A stretch of DNA of 64,000 nucleotides from Candidatus Avelusimicrobium pullarium. GTDB lineage: Bacteria; Elusimicrobiota; Elusimicrobia; Elusimicrobiales; Elusimicrobiaceae. Position 1 is the first letter of the stretch; each line of letters begins with the position of its first letter. A program made the translations under genes and the position numbers. Shown here piece after piece: positions 42,076-50,896 of this stretch. Under the pieces are notes generated by a model. That model had not been told where the DNA came from. It saw only the letters and a list, made by a program, of their open reading frames with translations, and did not search any database. The stretch spans positions 610,863-674,862 of the forward strand of contig CALUTQ010000001.1 in the NCBI GenBank assembly GCA_944323745.1. The letters are read 5' to 3'.

Positions 42076-42537
42076 TTAACGGGAAAAAGAAACTTCCACG
42101 TCCTGTTTTTTAGCCAGCGCGGCTAGGCGCTGTGGGTTTGTAATGCGTCCCAACGGCGTATAGGAGTAAGCCGATTTAAAATTTTTATAAAACAAAACCA
42201 AACAGTCGCTGCCAAATAACATCAAGTCGCCGCTTTGTATGCGTCCGACGGGACGGGCCGCGGCAGGGAGCGGGGCGGAAAGATAATGATATTTTTCGTT
42301 TCTGTTCAGTTCGTGCATCGTTACGGTAAACGGCAGGCGCTCCAGCAGGGCGCGGGCGGAAGGGCTGTCCTGCAGTTCTGCAGTAAAAACGTCTTGTCCT
42401 ATTTTTATTTTCATAGTCAGCGCAGGTGCGGGCGAAAGGGCGGGCGGCGCCGCGTTTACCGCTTGCGAATCGCTGCAAGCGGTAAAAAGACATACGGCGC
42501 CCAACACCAAACCCCAAAGCCCTGTATTTGCTTTCAT
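42076..42537 (-). CDS. Cyclophilin-like-fold lipoprotein
   Basis: 153 residues. Lipoprotein signal MKANTGLWGLVLGAVCLFTAC (lipobox FTAC). The domain KIKIGQDVFTAELQDSPSAR..LLERLPFTVTMHELN...KYHYLS, GRIQSGDLMLFGSDCLVLFY and YSYTPLGRI matches the small cyclophilin-like domain family often found next to flavodoxin/hydrolase genes. The ATG overlaps the stop of the hydrolase gene by four bases, so the two exported proteins are co-translated. Confidence 0.85.
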   Translation of the reverse strand: MKANTGLWGLVLGAVCLFTACSDSQAVNAAPPALSPAPALTMKIKIGQDVFTAELQDSPSARALLERLPFTVTMHELNRNEKYHYLSAPLPAAARPVGRIQSGDLMLFGSDCLVLFYKNFKSAYSYTPLGRITNPQRLAALAKKQDVEVSFSR

Positions 42538-43556
42538 TTTAAGTTTTTGCGGAAGAAGTCTTCTATTTTATCAAACGGAATCTTTTGCATATTGTCATAC
42601 AAATCTACGTGATTGGCGCCGGGGATAATGAGCAGTTCTTTATTATCGCCGGTCAATTTTTTAAAGGCGTCTTCGCTAAAATAGCGGCTGTGGGCCTTTT
42701 CTCCGTGAATCATTAGCACGGCATTGCGTATCTCGCCGCTATAAGCCAAAATGGGCAGGTTCATTAAAGACAGCGAGGATGTCACCGTCCAGTTGCCGTT
42801 GGAATTGATGGAACGTTTATGAAAACCGCGCGGGGTTTTGTAATAGTGCCAATAGTCTTGCACAAACTGCGGTTCTTTCCCCGTCAGTTTTTCGGGCAGG
42901 CCCGGGGCCGGGGCGTAAGTGCCGTTTTTGTAATCTTGCGTGCGCTGGGCATTTAACTGTTCTTTTTGGGCATAGCGGGCATTGGCGTCCATTGCGTCAA
43001 AATATCCGTTGGCGGACACGCGCGTCATATCATACATTGTAGAGGTAACAGTTGCTTTGATGCGGGTGTCCATCGCGGCGGCATTTAACGCAAAACCGCC
43101 AAAACCGCAAATGCCTAAAATGCCGATTTTATCAGGGTCGGCATTCTTGTAATTACTTAAAAAATCTACTGCGGCGCTGAAATCTTCCGTATTAATATCG
43201 GGCGAGGCTACATTGCGCGCAGAGCCCTTGCTTTCGCCCGTAAAAGACGGGTCAAACGCCAGCGTAACAAAACCGCGTTCTGCCAAAGCTTGCGCATACA
43301 GGCCGGAGGCCTGCTCTTTCACGGCGCCAAACGGGCCCGATATGGCCACGGCCGGCAGTTTTTCGTCTTTTTTCATTGATTTTGGCGTATACAAATCTCC
43401 TGCCAAGGTAATGCCAAACCGATTTTTAAAAGTTACTTTTTTTACGTTTACCCGGTTGTTCTTTTCAAAGGTTTTATCCCATTTTTTTGCATTTGCCATA
43501 GTTACTCCTCCTGCCAAAAGTACGGCAGACAACAGTCCTGTTAAAATTTTTTTCAT
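42534..43556 (-). CDS. Secreted alpha/beta hydrolase (dienelactone-hydrolase-like, Cys nucleophile)
   Basis: 340 residues with signal peptide MKKILTGLLSAVLLAGGVTMANA. NRFGITLAGDLYTP, LAFDPSFTGES, nucleophile elbow GICGFGGFALNAAA (Cys in place of Ser) and catalytic His in IPGANHVDLYD. Family members act on esters or lactones of unknown identity. ATG 43556 preceded by AAGGAGG. Confidence 0.87.
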   Translation of the reverse strand: MKKILTGLLSAVLLAGGVTMANAKKWDKTFEKNNRVNVKKVTFKNRFGITLAGDLYTPKSMKKDEKLPAVAISGPFGAVKEQASGLYAQALAERGFVTLAFDPSFTGESKGSARNVASPDINTEDFSAAVDFLSNYKNADPDKIGILGICGFGGFALNAAAMDTRIKATVTSTMYDMTRVSANGYFDAMDANARYAQKEQLNAQRTQDYKNGTYAPAPGLPEKLTGKEPQFVQDYWHYYKTPRGFHKRSINSNGNWTVTSSLSLMNLPILAYSGEIRNAVLMIHGEKAHSRYFSEDAFKKLTGDNKELLIIPGANHVDLYDNMQKIPFDKIEDFFRKNLK

Positions 43557-43760
43557 ACGTCCTCCTTTTGCGGGGGTATATATTATTGTACTTGCTGGAG
43601 CAAACTCCAAGTCAAGCCCTTGCCGTATTGAACGGGTATACCTTAAAAAGCTGAAAATGGTGTGCGCCGGAAAGCCGGCCCAACAGGCTGGTGCAAGACA
43701 GGCAAAACGCAAAGAGAGAAAACAGCCGGCGGGGATGGATAGGGCGGTATGGTGTAAAAC

Positions 43761-43850
43761 TGGCGGAAGGGGAGGGATTCGAACCCTCGGTGGGGTTGCC
43801 CCCACATCAGTTTTCAAGACTGACGCCTTAAACCGCTCGGCCACCCTTCC
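43761..43850 (-). tRNA. tRNA-Ser (anticodon TGA)
   Basis: 87 nt plus an encoded CCA. Acceptor GGAAGGG/CCCTTCC, discriminator G, anticodon stem TCAGT/ACTGA with loop CTTGAAA giving UGA, long variable arm TGGGGGCAACCCCAC, T loop TTCGAAT. Unlike the other two tRNAs here CCA is encoded. Confidence 0.95.
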
Positions 43851-43952
43851 TTTTCCTTATTTTAATAATTTTTGGTATCGCTTTAAAAGACGGCGTTTGG
43901 GCGGCCGCCACCCCAAAGCGTAAACTGGTATAATACATATAAGAGGTGTTAT

Positions 43953-44582
43953 ATGAAAAACCCCAGCATTGTGTACCGCTTTAAAAATGGGATATATATC
44001 AATCTGACCAACCGCTGCCCAAACCTGTGTGCCTTTTGCATTAAAACAAAATGGCATATGCAGTTTAACGGATATAATTTGGATTTGCAGGGGCAGGAGC
44101 CTTCCGCCCAAGAAGTGCTGGCCCTGTTGGCAAAAGAAATGCAAACCCCTTTTGCGGAAGTCGTCTTTTGCGGGTACGGCGAGCCGACAATGCGTTTGGA
44201 CGCTTTGCTGGAAATCGGCCGTACGCTTAAAAAACGCGCCGATTCTGCTTCCTTTAAAGTGCGGCTGAACACCAACGGACTGGGCAATTTAATTAATAAG
44301 CGCGATATCGTGCCGGAGCTAAAAACCGCCGTAGATATTGTCAACGTCAGCCTTAACGCCCAAAACGAAACGCTTTGGCGCCAAATCGTGCGCCCCGCAT
44401 CGGGTTATGAAAACGGCTTTGCCTCCGTGCTTGATTTTTTAAAAAAATGCGCCGCGGCCGGTTTTACGCGCGTGGCGGCCAGCTGTGTGGACAATACCGG
44501 CGCAGACCCTCAGGCCGTAAAGGCGCTGGCGGCGTCCTGCGGGGCGGCATTTAACGAAAGGGAATATTTAGATGAACAATAA
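43953..44582 (+). CDS. Radical SAM protein (TatD-associated type)
   Basis: 209 residues. The Fe-S cysteine triad is in LTNRCPNLCAFC (CxxxCxxC), with FCGYGEPTMRLDALLEIGR and VRLNTNGLGNLIN following, typical of small radical SAM proteins linked to tatD. No tatD nearby. Reaction unknown. TATAAT at 43930-43935 and GAGGTG upstream of the ATG. Confidence 0.85.
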   Translation: MKNPSIVYRFKNGIYINLTNRCPNLCAFCIKTKWHMQFNGYNLDLQGQEPSAQEVLALLAKEMQTPFAEVVFCGYGEPTMRLDALLEIGRTLKKRADSASFKVRLNTNGLGNLINKRDIVPELKTAVDIVNVSLNAQNETLWRQIVRPASGYENGFASVLDFLKKCAAAGFTRVAASCVDNTGADPQAVKALAASCGAAFNEREYLDEQ

Positions 44583-45027
44583 AAAACCGGGCTCTTTGTT
44601 TGTGCTCTTTCTGCTGCTTATTTGCGCCTGCCTGACTTGGTTTTTTACCGCCGGGGAAGATTATTACGACTATGCCGCCGGCTCCATAGAAGGCTCCGCC
44701 CAAACGGCTGCCTTGGATAAAGACGATTTGGCGGCCTTGGCCAAAAAACCCAAAGAAAAGTTTAATACGGAAATTAAATTCCGCAATTTTTTTATCACGG
44801 TTCCCGGCGCCAAAAAAGTGGAGCTGCTGGCCGATTTTAACGGCTGGGGCAAAACCCCCATTGAGCTTAAACGCTATTCGCGCGGCTATTTTGAAACGTC
44901 CCTTGCGCTGGCGGCGGGGGAATATAAATACGTCTTTTTGGTGGACGGCAAAGAAGTGTTGGACCCCACTAACCAAGACCGTGTGCAAGATAACGGTCGC
45001 ACGGTGTGCATAAAAACGGTGAGATAA
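44572..45027 (+). CDS. Membrane-anchored early-set (AMPK/CBM48-like glycogen-binding fold) protein
   Basis: 151 residues. One N-terminal membrane helix (LFVLFLLLICACLTWFF), a short linker, then an E-set domain with VELLADFNGWGKTPIELKRYSRGYFETSLALAAGEYKYVFLVDGKEVLDP, the typical AMPK1-CBM pattern. Overlaps the radical SAM gene by 11 bases and the next gene by one base, so part of a compact operon. Carbohydrate binding is inferred from fold only. Confidence 0.85.
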   Translation: MNNKKPGSLFVLFLLLICACLTWFFTAGEDYYDYAAGSIEGSAQTAALDKDDLAALAKKPKEKFNTEIKFRNFFITVPGAKKVELLADFNGWGKTPIELKRYSRGYFETSLALAAGEYKYVFLVDGKEVLDPTNQDRVQDNGRTVCIKTVR

Positions 45028-45503
45028 TGAAAGAACAGATTTTATATACATCCTCCCCCGCGCAAACCCAGCAGTTGGCCGGGGTGTTTGCTTCGCTTTT
45101 GAAAGGGGGCGAAATTGCCTTTTTGCGCGGTCCCATCGGGGCGGGCAAAACGGTGTTTGTCAAAGGGGTGGCCGCCGCTTTGGGGATGAAAAGCTCTCCC
45201 ACCAGCGCCAGCTTTAGTTTGATGAAGCGCTACCACAAAGGGCAAAGAACGCTTTATCATATTGATTTGTTTCGTCTCAGCGAAGGGGAAGTGTTTAATT
45301 TGGGCTTTGAAGAAATGCTGGAAGACGAAAAAGCCGTTATTTTGGCCGAATGGCCCGACCCGCTGGCCCGTATGATGCCCAAGGACCGGTTGGAAATGAA
45401 CTTTGTTTTGCAGGAGGGCGACCGGCGCCGCATTGAACTGCGTGCGTTTGGGCCCGTATCGCAAGCGTTGGCGGAGGAACTATGGAAAAGTCAAAACAAA
45501 TAA
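45027..45503 (+). CDS. tsaE: tRNA threonylcarbamoyladenosine biosynthesis ATPase TsaE
   Basis: 158 residues. Walker A LRGPIGAGKTVFVKG, then SPTSASFSLMKRY, LYHIDLFRL and VILAEWPDP. Works with TsaB-TsaD in t6A37 formation; tsaB follows directly. Start ATG 45027 overlaps the upstream stop (TAATG). Confidence 0.95.
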   Translation: MKEQILYTSSPAQTQQLAGVFASLLKGGEIAFLRGPIGAGKTVFVKGVAAALGMKSSPTSASFSLMKRYHKGQRTLYHIDLFRLSEGEVFNLGFEEMLEDEKAVILAEWPDPLARMMPKDRLEMNFVLQEGDRRRIELRAFGPVSQALAEELWKSQNK

Positions 45504-46174
45504 TTTTGGGGATGGACAGCTCCGGCCCGACGTTGATGACCTGCGCTTTTGACGGACACAAAACCTATGTCCTGCGCAAAACCGGCATTAAGCAGGAACG
45601 GTTTTTGCTGCCGCAGATAGAAAAGCTGTTGGCCAAAGCCGGTGCCCAATTGCCCGATATTAAAAAGATTTTCTTTGTGCGCGGCCCGGGGCGTTTTACG
45701 GGCATTCGCATTTCGCTTACGTTTGCTTCTATGCTTTCTTATTTAAACGGCACGCAAACAGCCAGCGCCACCGTGTTTGAAATTTTGCATCGGCAAGCGC
45801 TGCAAAGTGCCGAATATGCCGCTTGGCAAAAGCAAAACCCGTCGGGCCTGTTGGCGGTGGTCTTACACGCATTCCGAGAGGAATATTTCCTGCAGTTTTT
45901 CGGCCATACGCCCCAAGGGCCCTTTTGGCTTAGCAAAGAAGATTTGCTTGCCAAACTGAAAGAACGCACGGAGCCTTTATATTGCATTGGTACCGACAGG
46001 GAAAACGCGCCGCTGCAAGGACTGCTGAGCGGTATTGCCTGCACGCAGGCCCCGATGAAAGACTGCATTGTCCGCCCTCAAACACTGATAGATATGTCGG
46101 CCGATGAAGCCTATCAAAAAAATGCGTTAGAACCTTTGTACCTCAAGCCGGCGCGTTTTGAGTTGGGCCAATGA
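45482..46174 (+). CDS. tsaB: tRNA threonylcarbamoyladenosine biosynthesis protein TsaB
   Basis: 230 residues. ILGMDSSGPTLMTCAF, FFVRGPGRFTGIRISLTFASML (family GPGSFTGLR) and an extended C-terminal domain. Partner of TsaD, which is outside the window. The ATG overlaps tsaE by 22 bases and has a perfect GGAGGAACT SD inside it. Confidence 0.94.
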   Translation: MEKSKQIILGMDSSGPTLMTCAFDGHKTYVLRKTGIKQERFLLPQIEKLLAKAGAQLPDIKKIFFVRGPGRFTGIRISLTFASMLSYLNGTQTASATVFEILHRQALQSAEYAAWQKQNPSGLLAVVLHAFREEYFLQFFGHTPQGPFWLSKEDLLAKLKERTEPLYCIGTDRENAPLQGLLSGIACTQAPMKDCIVRPQTLIDMSADEAYQKNALEPLYLKPARFELGQ

Positions 46175-46605
46175 ACATACGCCGCGCTTTGCCGTTGGAT
46201 GCTGACGAGCTGGCACGGGTGGAAAGCACCCGTCCGCAGGCGGCCGGCTGGGGCAGCAAAGGCTTTGCTACAGAGATCTGCCAGCCGTGTTCGTGCGTGT
46301 GGTGCGCGTGTGAAGAAAGAAAAATAATCGGTTTTTTGGCGTTGCGCAGTGCGGCCGGTTTTGCTGAAATACTTAATGTAGCCGTATTGGCGGAATGCGG
46401 TAAACAAGGCGTAGGCTCGGCCCTGCTGGCCAAGGCCCTCAAAGAGTTAAAAAAACAGGGGCCCTGCCAAATAACATTAGAAGTAGCGCAAGACAATGTG
46501 CCCGCCCAAGGGCTTTATGCCAAGGGCGGTTTTAAAAGACTGGGCATACGAAAAGATTTTTACGGTCCGGGCAAAGACGCTTGGATAATGGGAACAGAAG
46601 TATGA
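46171..46605 (+). CDS. rimI: GNAT N-acetyltransferase, RimI-like
   Basis: 144 residues. EILNVAVLAECGKQGVGSALLAKAL (acetyl-CoA site Q/G-x-G-x-G/A) and LEVAQDNVPAQGLYAKGGFKRLGIRKDFY match ribosomal-protein alanine acetyltransferase RimI, the usual tsaB neighbour. Overlaps tsaB by four bases. Confidence 0.92.
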   Translation: MNIRRALPLDADELARVESTRPQAAGWGSKGFATEICQPCSCVWCACEERKIIGFLALRSAAGFAEILNVAVLAECGKQGVGSALLAKALKELKKQGPCQITLEVAQDNVPAQGLYAKGGFKRLGIRKDFYGPGKDAWIMGTEV

Positions 46606-48191
46606 AAAAATGGCTATCTTGCGTGCTTTTGCTTGCGCTGGCGCTGTGCGGTGCGGCAAAAACTTTTCCGTTAAACGAAGAAAGCAAAAAGGAAGAAGCA
46701 GTTTATCTTTCTTTTATAGAGGCCCTGCTGGCTGAAGAAGCCGGCCAAGACCCCTGCCCCTACTATCAAAAAACGCTTTCTTTGGCACCGCAAAGCAAAT
46801 ATTTGCGCCGTATGCTGACGGTGTGTGCCTTGGCGGAAGGCGATTTTGCCGCCGCCGATAAATATGCCGCTTATATCAATGACGGCGAAAACGAAGGCGA
46901 AGACCTGGCCGTTTATGCTTTTTATAATTGGCGCAAAGGAAAGCTAAAAGAAGCCCAGCAATATTATGAACAAGCCCTGCAGGCCGACCCCGAAGACTTG
47001 CGCGTCTTATATCAATATGTTTTGCTGCTTACCTATATAGACCCCGACCGCGCCGCCCAAAAACTGCAGGAGCAGAAAACAAACTATCCGTCCATCGCGC
47101 ACGTAATTGACTATGAAATAGGCAATATCTATTACCGCAAAAAACAGGTGCAGAAGGCGCTGGAATTTTACAATCTGTCCACCAAAGAAAATCCGGAATA
47201 TCCCGAACCCTATTTGGCACGTGCCGAGATTTACGAAAAGAACAATCAGTTCTTTCTTATGCTGCGAGAGTTAGAATTGCTGGAAAAGACCGGCTATGAA
47301 AGCGCGGTAATGTACTCCCGTTTAGGCTCTTTGTATGTAATCGTTAAAGACGACGCACGGGCGCAAGCCTATTTTGCCAAAGCCAAAAAGCTGGATAACG
47401 GCGATACGGTAGCCGGTTATTTTTTGGCTTTGTATGCCGAAGAACAAGGCGACTATGCCGCCGCCGCACGGTATTTGCAGGAAACGGCCGACTATGCCGA
47501 CAGTGCCGCCAAATGGCTGCAGGTGGCCTTTTACCAGCAGCTCTGCGGCGATATGCAAACGGCAACGTCCACACTGGCCGAAGCGTACGAACGCTTTAAA
47601 GACAATGTGGAAATTGCCTATTTTTACGCTTTGGCTTTGTATGATACCGGCCGCTATAAACCGGCTGCCAAGGTGTTAAAAAAGCTGTTGCTGACCAACC
47701 CTTCGTATGAGCAGGCCCGTTTGGCGTATGCCTTTGTGTTGGAAGCACAAAAAAAATACAAAGAGATGGAAAAACAACTGCGTTTGGTGTTTGCGCAAAA
47801 TGACCAAAATGCGGCCGCCTACAATTTGCTGGCTTTTAGCTTGGCAGAGCGTAACGAACGGGTGGACGAAGCCGAACAGCTGGCCGCCAAAGCCGTGCAG
47901 CTGCAGCCGCAGGATCGCGCTTTTGCCGATACGTTGGCCTGGGTGTATTACCGGCAGGGCAAATATGCACAGGCGTTAGATTTATTGGAAAACATAGATG
48001 CCGACTTTATAAACGCCAATGCAGAGGTGGCTTATCATTTGGGGGCCGTTTATGCCGCGTTAGGCCAATATGCCAAGGCTCGTCCGTATTTGCAGCAGGC
48101 CGCCGCCAGCCAAAAAGAGGCGGCCAAACTGCTAAAAAAGCTCCCGCAGGGGGCCGAACAAGCCGCCGCGGCGGTTGCGGGGGACATATAG
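46602..48191 (+). CDS. Exported TPR-repeat protein
   Basis: 529 residues. Signal peptide MKKWLSCVLLLALALCGAA, then about twelve TPR-type helical pairs, e.g. GKLKEAQQYYEQALQADPED, KKQVQKALEFYNLSTKENPE, GQYAKARPYLQQAAASQ. Likely periplasmic scaffold, in assembly of envelope or pilus machines by analogy. Start overlaps the rimI stop (ATGA); an in-frame TTG upstream is not favoured. Confidence 0.88.
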   Translation: MKKWLSCVLLLALALCGAAKTFPLNEESKKEEAVYLSFIEALLAEEAGQDPCPYYQKTLSLAPQSKYLRRMLTVCALAEGDFAAADKYAAYINDGENEGEDLAVYAFYNWRKGKLKEAQQYYEQALQADPEDLRVLYQYVLLLTYIDPDRAAQKLQEQKTNYPSIAHVIDYEIGNIYYRKKQVQKALEFYNLSTKENPEYPEPYLARAEIYEKNNQFFLMLRELELLEKTGYESAVMYSRLGSLYVIVKDDARAQAYFAKAKKLDNGDTVAGYFLALYAEEQGDYAAAARYLQETADYADSAAKWLQVAFYQQLCGDMQTATSTLAEAYERFKDNVEIAYFYALALYDTGRYKPAAKVLKKLLLTNPSYEQARLAYAFVLEAQKKYKEMEKQLRLVFAQNDQNAAAYNLLAFSLAERNERVDEAEQLAAKAVQLQPQDRAFADTLAWVYYRQGKYAQALDLLENIDADFINANAEVAYHLGAVYAALGQYAKARPYLQQAAASQKEAAKLLKKLPQGAEQAAAAVAGDI

Positions 48192-48219
48192 ATTTGGTAA
48201 TATAAAATTTCACGAGATT

Positions 48220-48696
48220 ATGGTTTCAAATAAAACAGGTAAGTTTAAAATAAGCAGTATTCTACCCTCTGAACGGGTGTTTATTCTAGAGGGAAAGCCC
48301 GCCAAGGCCGACGTGATAGCGCGCTTGACGCGGGCGGTGTGTGCAGACGAAGCCAAGCTGGACTATCAAGACGTTCTGGCCCAGGTGCTTAAACGCGAAG
48401 AAGGCATCAGCACCACGCTGGACACGGGGCTAAGCATTCCGCACGCACGGTTGGAAGAACTGGACGCATTTAAAGCCGCTTTGGCGGTGCTCCCCCAAGG
48501 GATAGAGGATCCGTCCGGCCCGCATTTGGAAATTAAGGCAATGTTTTTGTTCCTTTCGCCGGCGCGGCAGGCGTTCTTCCAGCAGCATTTGCAAATTTTG
48601 GCCGCCTTGGCCGAAGTTTTTAAGCCGGAGTTTATCACCGCGCTTTCCGCCTGCCAAAATGCCAAACAGGTGCTTGATAAAATAGACGCCCAATAG
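48220..48696 (+). CDS. PTS EIIA-type (PtsN-like) regulatory protein
   Basis: 158 residues. The EIIA(Ntr/fru) core EGISTTLDTGLSIPHARLEEL carries the phosphorylatable His in IPHAR, preceded by VLAQVLKRE and followed by AMFLFLSPARQAFFQQHLQILAALAEVF. No sugar-transport EIIBC nearby; instead the permease gene follows after 14 bases, suggesting phospho-dependent control of that transporter (inference). Confidence 0.87.
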   Translation: MVSNKTGKFKISSILPSERVFILEGKPAKADVIARLTRAVCADEAKLDYQDVLAQVLKREEGISTTLDTGLSIPHARLEELDAFKAALAVLPQGIEDPSGPHLEIKAMFLFLSPARQAFFQQHLQILAALAEVFKPEFITALSACQNAKQVLDKIDAQ

Positions 48697-48710
48697 GTTG
48701 TTTAGCCAAG

Positions 48711-50744
48711 ATGACTTCAAATTCCGACCATTCAGACGCAAAAAGCCCCCTGCGCGTTAAAAAAGTAATCGTGCTTACCACGGCTATGCTGACGTTTATT
48801 CCGTTTTGGAAAGCGGCCGCCATTGTACTGTGCGATTTCGGCTCCAGCGCTTTTTATGCCGGCGGTATTGCTATGCGCGCATTCGGGCCGGCCTTCCCGT
48901 GGTTTATTCTGGCGGTAATGCTTTTTGCCGGTGTGTTGCTGGCGGTGTATGTAGAATCGTGTTCTTTATTTGTGCGCGGTGGCGTGTATAAAGTAGTGCG
49001 CGACGGACTGGGGGATAATTCCGCCAAGTTTGCCGCCTCGGCTATGGCGTTTGATTTCTTGCTCACAGGCCCTATCAGTTCGGTAACGGCGGGGCATTAT
49101 TTGTCGGGCTTAATTAACTCTTTTTTATTGCAGTTCGGGGCCGGCTTTACCATTCCCGAAAAATCGTTTTCCGTGGTGTTTGCTTTGCTGGTTACGGCCT
49201 ATTTTTGGCGTCAAAACGTAAAAGGGATAGAGGAGTCCAGCACCAAAAGTGCCAAAATCATCGCTTTTTCGCTGGCGGTGTGCTTTTTGCTGGCCATATG
49301 GTCTTTTGTAACGATGAGTTTGCGCGGGGTGCAGCTGCCGCCGATGACGCTGCAGTTTTCGCCGGAGTCTTTAGGATGGCTGAAAGATTTGGACTGGCAT
49401 AAAACCATTGGCGTGTTTGGTATGATGGTGGCTTTTGGCCACAGCGTGTTGGCTCTTTCGGGGCTGGAGACGCTTTCGCAGGTGTACCGCGAAATAGAAT
49501 ATCCCAAACCGCAAAACCTTAAAAAAGCCGCTATTTTGATTTTTATTTTTGCCTTGCTTTTTACCGGCGGGCTGACCTTCCTTTCGGCGTTGATTATTCC
49601 GCCGGAATTAATTGCCGGCAAATACAACGAAAATCTGCTTTCCGGTTTGGCTATGTCTATGGCGGGGCCGAATTTCTTAAAGCTGATTATGCAGACGCTG
49701 GTGGTGATAGCCGGCGTGGTAATGCTTTCCGGCGCGGTCAATACGGCTCTTATCGGCGCCAACGCCCTGCTAAACCGCGTGGCCGAGGACGGCATTTTAA
49801 CCGACTGGTTCCGCAAAATACACCGTAAATACGGCACCACCTATCACATTATCAATATTGTGGCGTTCTGTCAGGCCGTCGTCATTTTGCTTTCGCGCGG
49901 TAATGTGTATTTGTTGGGTGAGGCCTATGCTTTTGGCGTAATGTGGTGCTTTGTGCTGGAAACGGGCTCCATCATTATGCTGCGTTTTAAACGCGCGGCC
50001 GAAAAGCGCGACTTTATGTTCCCGCTGAATATTAAATATGAAAACTATTATATTCCCGTGGGGATGATTTTGGTGTTTTTGTTCCTGCTGGGCATTGCGC
50101 TGGTCAACCTGATGACCAAACAGATTTCCACCGTATCGGGTATTTGTTTTACGGTGTTTTTATTTACGGTGTTTAAAATTTCGGAACGCCTCAATGCGCG
50201 TAAAGCCAATGCTATGTTTGAAGAAGGCTACCGCGAACGGATGAACACGGCTGCCGCTTCGGACTTGCAGGCCGTCGTAAAAGAAATAGATAAACCCAAC
50301 CGCATTTTGGTGGCCGTAAAAGACCCCGACAATTTGTATCACTTGGAAGACGTGCTCAGCACCGTCAATGCCGAAGATACGGAAGTAATCGTTTTGTACG
50401 CCAAACCGGTGGAAAACATTTTGCTGCGCCAAGATATGCGCAGCAATGCCGCCGATGAAAACGAACTGTTTACCCACGTCATTTTTCTGGCCGAAAAATA
50501 CGGCCTGCCGGTGGTGCCCGTGATGGTGCAGTCCAACGACGCGTTTTATGCCATGGCACAGGTGGCCGCGGCGGTAGACGCCAAAGAAATCGTGATGGGC
50601 GTTTCGGGCCGGCACGGCTCTAACGCGCAAATGGAGCGGGTAGTTATGGCCTTTAGCGCTTTGAAAGAAGCGGAGTTAAAACACCCCGTCACTGCACGTA
50701 TCGTGTGGGAAGGGCGGGAAGTAAGCTACCGGTTTAATAAATAA
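48711..50744 (+). CDS. APC-superfamily amino acid permease with C-terminal universal-stress-type domain
   Basis: 677 residues. About twelve membrane helices in residues ~20-500 (FIPFWKAAAIVLCDFGSSAFYAGGIAMRAFGP, LTGPISSVTAGHYLSGLINSF, GVFGMMVAFGHSVLALSGLETLSQVYREIEYP). The cytosolic tail from ~520 (PNRILVAVKDPDNLYHLEDVLSTV...DTEVIVLYAKPV...KEIVMGVSGRHGSNAQMERVVMAFSAL) looks like a USP/nucleotide-binding domain. Substrate unknown. Linked to the EIIA-like gene. Confidence 0.88.
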   Translation: MTSNSDHSDAKSPLRVKKVIVLTTAMLTFIPFWKAAAIVLCDFGSSAFYAGGIAMRAFGPAFPWFILAVMLFAGVLLAVYVESCSLFVRGGVYKVVRDGLGDNSAKFAASAMAFDFLLTGPISSVTAGHYLSGLINSFLLQFGAGFTIPEKSFSVVFALLVTAYFWRQNVKGIEESSTKSAKIIAFSLAVCFLLAIWSFVTMSLRGVQLPPMTLQFSPESLGWLKDLDWHKTIGVFGMMVAFGHSVLALSGLETLSQVYREIEYPKPQNLKKAAILIFIFALLFTGGLTFLSALIIPPELIAGKYNENLLSGLAMSMAGPNFLKLIMQTLVVIAGVVMLSGAVNTALIGANALLNRVAEDGILTDWFRKIHRKYGTTYHIINIVAFCQAVVILLSRGNVYLLGEAYAFGVMWCFVLETGSIIMLRFKRAAEKRDFMFPLNIKYENYYIPVGMILVFLFLLGIALVNLMTKQISTVSGICFTVFLFTVFKISERLNARKANAMFEEGYRERMNTAAASDLQAVVKEIDKPNRILVAVKDPDNLYHLEDVLSTVNAEDTEVIVLYAKPVENILLRQDMRSNAADENELFTHVIFLAEKYGLPVVPVMVQSNDAFYAMAQVAAAVDAKEIVMGVSGRHGSNAQMERVVMAFSALKEAELKHPVTARIVWEGREVSYRFNK

Positions 50745-50818
50745 TTTTCGGGCCGTCAAGGCACGTATCGTGTGAAAAGGGCGCCAAGCAAGCACCGTTC
50801 TTAAATAATAATTTTGCC
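50685..50818 (+). repeat. Imperfect tandem duplication of the permease gene 3' end
   Basis: The end of the permease gene (about 50685-50750) is echoed just downstream (about 50752-50818): both contain GCACGTATCGTGTG, then AAGGGCG, AAG-AAGC and a TTAAATAA/TTAATAAATAA ending followed by TAATTTT. The second copy is outside the coding frame. Confidence 0.7.
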
Positions 50819-50843
50819 GCCGCGGTAAAAGCCGCGGCTTTTT
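50819..50843 (+). terminator. Terminator after the permease gene
   Basis: GCCGCGG-taaaag-CCGCGGCTTTTT. Confidence 0.75.
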
Positions 50844-50881
50844 GGTAAACCTGCCGGCAGCTTCCTGCCCGTAGGGCGAAA

Positions 50882-50890
50882 TGATATAAT
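50882..50890 (+). promoter_or_regulatory. Extended -10 promoter of def
   Basis: TGATATAAT with the def ATG (50897) at +7. Confidence 0.6.
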
Positions 50891-50896
50891 ATCTAT

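Noticed and set aside
43557-43760. A small gene or ncRNA between the hydrolase and tRNA-Ser
   Set aside because: No start/SD combination, no clear hairpin-terminator pair; nothing supportable seen.
42534-43844. 436-residue version of the secreted hydrolase
   Set aside because: The extension runs through the tRNA-Ser gene; the signal peptide and SD place the start at 43556.
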